A stretch of 64,000 bases of DNA. It comes from Plectrocnemia conspersa (taxonomy: Eukaryota > Arthropoda > Insecta > Trichoptera > Polycentropodidae). The DNA is taken from assembly GCA_009617715.1 (NCBI GenBank), contig VTFK01000070.1:620001-684000 (forward strand). Direction: 5' to 3'. Positions within the stretch are counted from its first letter, which is position 1. Each line of letters starts with the position of its first letter. Shown in pieces: positions 61,561-64,000 of the stretch. A program made the position numbers and the translations under genes. The notes beneath the pieces are model-generated. The model was not told the origin of the DNA, did no database searches, and saw only the letters and a program-made list of their open reading frames with translations.

Positions 61561-64000
61561 ACAAATTTAAAAACGAGCTCGTCCATCCGTTCTATATTAT
61601 CAATTAATAAATTAAAAATAAAATTTAAAGTGGTTAAAATACGCCGGGTTCGGACCGAAAAGCAGGGGGCGCGCGGGGGGTTGCGTGGGTAGTTCGCTTT
61701 CCTTTGTCCCGGGGAATGCTCTGGTTACAATTCGCACTTCACTGTGATTACCAACAATTTTTTTGTTACTACTTATATGATATTGACGCGCGCTCGATTT
61801 GAATTTGGCGCCGCGGTACCCGATCTAACGAGAGCGACGCTCGTTCTACTCGTTTATGCAAAAAGATATATATATATTGAAATTGTTCATACGGGAGCGA
61901 GCGTCGCTTATTGTTTTATTGAAATGTATTTATGTCATGCGATGCGTATGTGTGTATTTTTTGTATATCATGTTTAGCTCCATTGCTGGATGGTAAGTAT
62001 ATAATTGATCTACGTGAAGTGCTCTAACTGTATTTCATGAACTAGACGTTTTAATCATATTTATAGTATATAGATATGTATATGATAACATGTAAAAAAT
62101 CTATATTTGAATCTCTACGTTTAGATTTGTTATATTACTATCATAATTCAACTTATAATGAAATTCCTCCTGAGTGGAAATAGCTAAAAATATCTACCTA
62201 AAAATCAGATCGAATATTTCTGAGCTTTACATATGTATTATAATCGATATTAATTAATGTGTTTTTATGTAAGTTTTTAAAGCGGTATAAAGTAAAGGAA
62301 TCATATGAAAAATTGAATTGAATTGTACTCATGTAAATAACGTCTTTCAAGTAGTCGCAAAAATTATATTTAGAATCAACTAAAAAATTAGACATACCAT
62401 CTAAATTCACTTTATTTTAACAATCTCTAATTGTAACTAAGAAACTAAATAATCTGCACATTGAATATTTTTTTAAGTGATGAAATGCGAAGAATATTTA
62501 TAAAATGTTCAAAATCCAAAAATTTGTTTTGTGCATATTTATTGATAAAATTAATATGACAAAATTTGTCATAAATTAATAATAAACAGTAGTTTTACTC
62601 CATTTATTATGTTCAAGTATGAATATCAGCTTAATATCGAATTTGTCATACAAAAAACTAAAGGTCAATTCAACTTTATGCTCCGAGTCTGATTTAAAGT
62701 ACGCATTTGACACCTGTATATATCAAATTATAATACTAACGCATCTCTCGATACACTCGACTCTTTTTGTCAAATAAACAAACTTATTTTAACCCTGTGC
62801 GTGAATGTGATAATGGGGCTAGCGATGGTTATACAAATATAATCGGAGGTTCGCGTTCGCATCAAAAGGGGCCGATTACATTTCACGGATTCGTTTTCTT
62901 GGTCTGATTACTGTCGTATTTGCGCTTCCATCAAATTTGATGGAGAGTGCGACGGCCACGCCCATCGAAAGGGTTATTTTTTAACGCATGAGCTATAGGA
63001 ACGCCGAAGTATGCATATTATAATGAAATTTTATCTGCGCGCTTGCATACTAAACAGTCCGATTGTGGTGTCCGTTTAAAATATGTCATTATGCTGCGTT
63101 TTACTGTACGTACACTTACGCATATCATATCTAGATAGAAAGTCTTTTAAAGCGTTTGCAATTGTCCGGTAAAAGATAACAAAAAACCGCACTCGCCAGT
63201 GAAATTTTCTAGATACGAAGGAATGTAGACGAGCGATAATTAAAGGCTTCTTAAACTGTGCGGTAATGAGCGTAAATTGTTTACTGATACATAAAAAGCT
63301 ACTATGTAATATATACATATGTACAACCGGTTCGATATTCGACCGGTTTTTCATTATTTTTTATATTCATGTGAATCTATGTTTAAAATAAAATCGATAG
63401 TCACGAATTAATTATTGAAAAATTGCAAGAAAAGTATTTATTTCGATATTTACAATAGCAATGAGTCGTTGAGAAATTCAAAAGAAAGGTAGTTTTACCT
63501 GTTTAAAGATAAACGCTGTATTTAATGGATTCTTATCACTCGAGTGTATCTTTTCAATCTGCAGGTTACTTTTAAATGCGCCCCTCGTATGTTTGCGAGA
63601 CATCGACCTACCTGTTTATTCGGCCTTGACGACGTTTTGTGTCAAGGTCCCAAACTGTTTAAGAACCGTTTTTGGATTATATATATATAAACTATATATT
63701 ATATATAAGGAATTGGATTTGCCATTAAATTGACATCAGCAAAATGCCAAACCTGTATGGTACTTGGTAAAAAAATGCAACTTTTATATTTTAATTTATC
63801 TACTTTTGCCATTTTTAAAAAGATCAGCTTGTTCTTTTTTATATTTAGTATCTTGTCCTGGTGACAAAAAATTCAAATCATTTTACAGTGTCATGATAAT
63901 AAAAAATTTTGCGATCTTCCAATACTCATTTCCGTGAATGTTTTCTCCAAAAAAATGGAAGAGTCTTTCCCACGCGCTCACACACAATGGCCGCAACGAC
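61561..64000. other. Start of fax intron 1, no exon recognised
   Basis: Mixed composition. GC-richer patches at 61640-61850 and 62800-63000 and a small hairpin at about 63630 (CCTTGAC..GTCAAGG) could be regulatory, but nothing decisive is seen. Open frames at 61744-61977 and 63076-63354 match nothing I know. Confidence 0.4.

Overview
The window is AT-rich, intron-rich insect DNA. The evidence is four recognisable animal genes with GT-AG introns (DIP2, a peptidoglycan-recognition protein, a CRAL-TRIO lipid-transfer protein, and the fax gene), plus LINE, hAT and piggyBac-type repeats. The insect order cannot be settled from sequence alone. Coding exons and the fax promoter stand out as GC-rich islands in sequence that otherwise looks roughly 70% A+T.

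1-17,759 (+): most of DIP2 (disco-interacting protein 2), from two interchangeable upstream exons (1483-1617 and 7821-7925) through 13 shared exons to the stop at 17,757-17,759. All splice phases fit and give 1,487 shared residues covering both acyl-adenylate-ligase-like domains. The 5' end, including the DMAP1-binding domain expected for the family, lies upstream. 17,760-25,000: AT-rich 3' flank, then transposon relics.

25,733-28,622 (+): a five-exon membrane PGRP resembling PGRP-LA. The first zinc-ligand histidine is replaced and the reading frame stops before the C-terminal part of the domain, so it should not be an amidase. 30,988-42,187 (-): a six-exon, 320-residue CRAL-TRIO protein whose large introns carry transposons and one of which must be a GC-AG intron. 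A possible promoter and 5' leader lie near 44.2 kb. The two genes are convergent.

42-60 kb: mostly repeats. These are two hAT-type MITEs with 8-bp target duplications, copies of a roughly 950-bp inverted-repeat element (M1), a complex tandem repeat at 52.4-54.1 kb, and a LINE nested in a decayed hAT transposase at 58.1-60.0 kb. 60.9-64 kb: GC-rich promoter and first coding exon of failed axon connections (fax, +), followed by the start of its intron.

Most noteworthy are the paired DIP2 exons, a hairpin preserved at the 3' end of four LINE copies of different age, the degenerate PGRP, the GC-AG intron, and two orphan exon-like open frames on the minus strand (4322-4471 and 46344-46493) that I could not assign. 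I saw no tRNA or rRNA genes and no wholly new multi-gene system. All exon calls were made by eye from splice signals and remembered family conservation.
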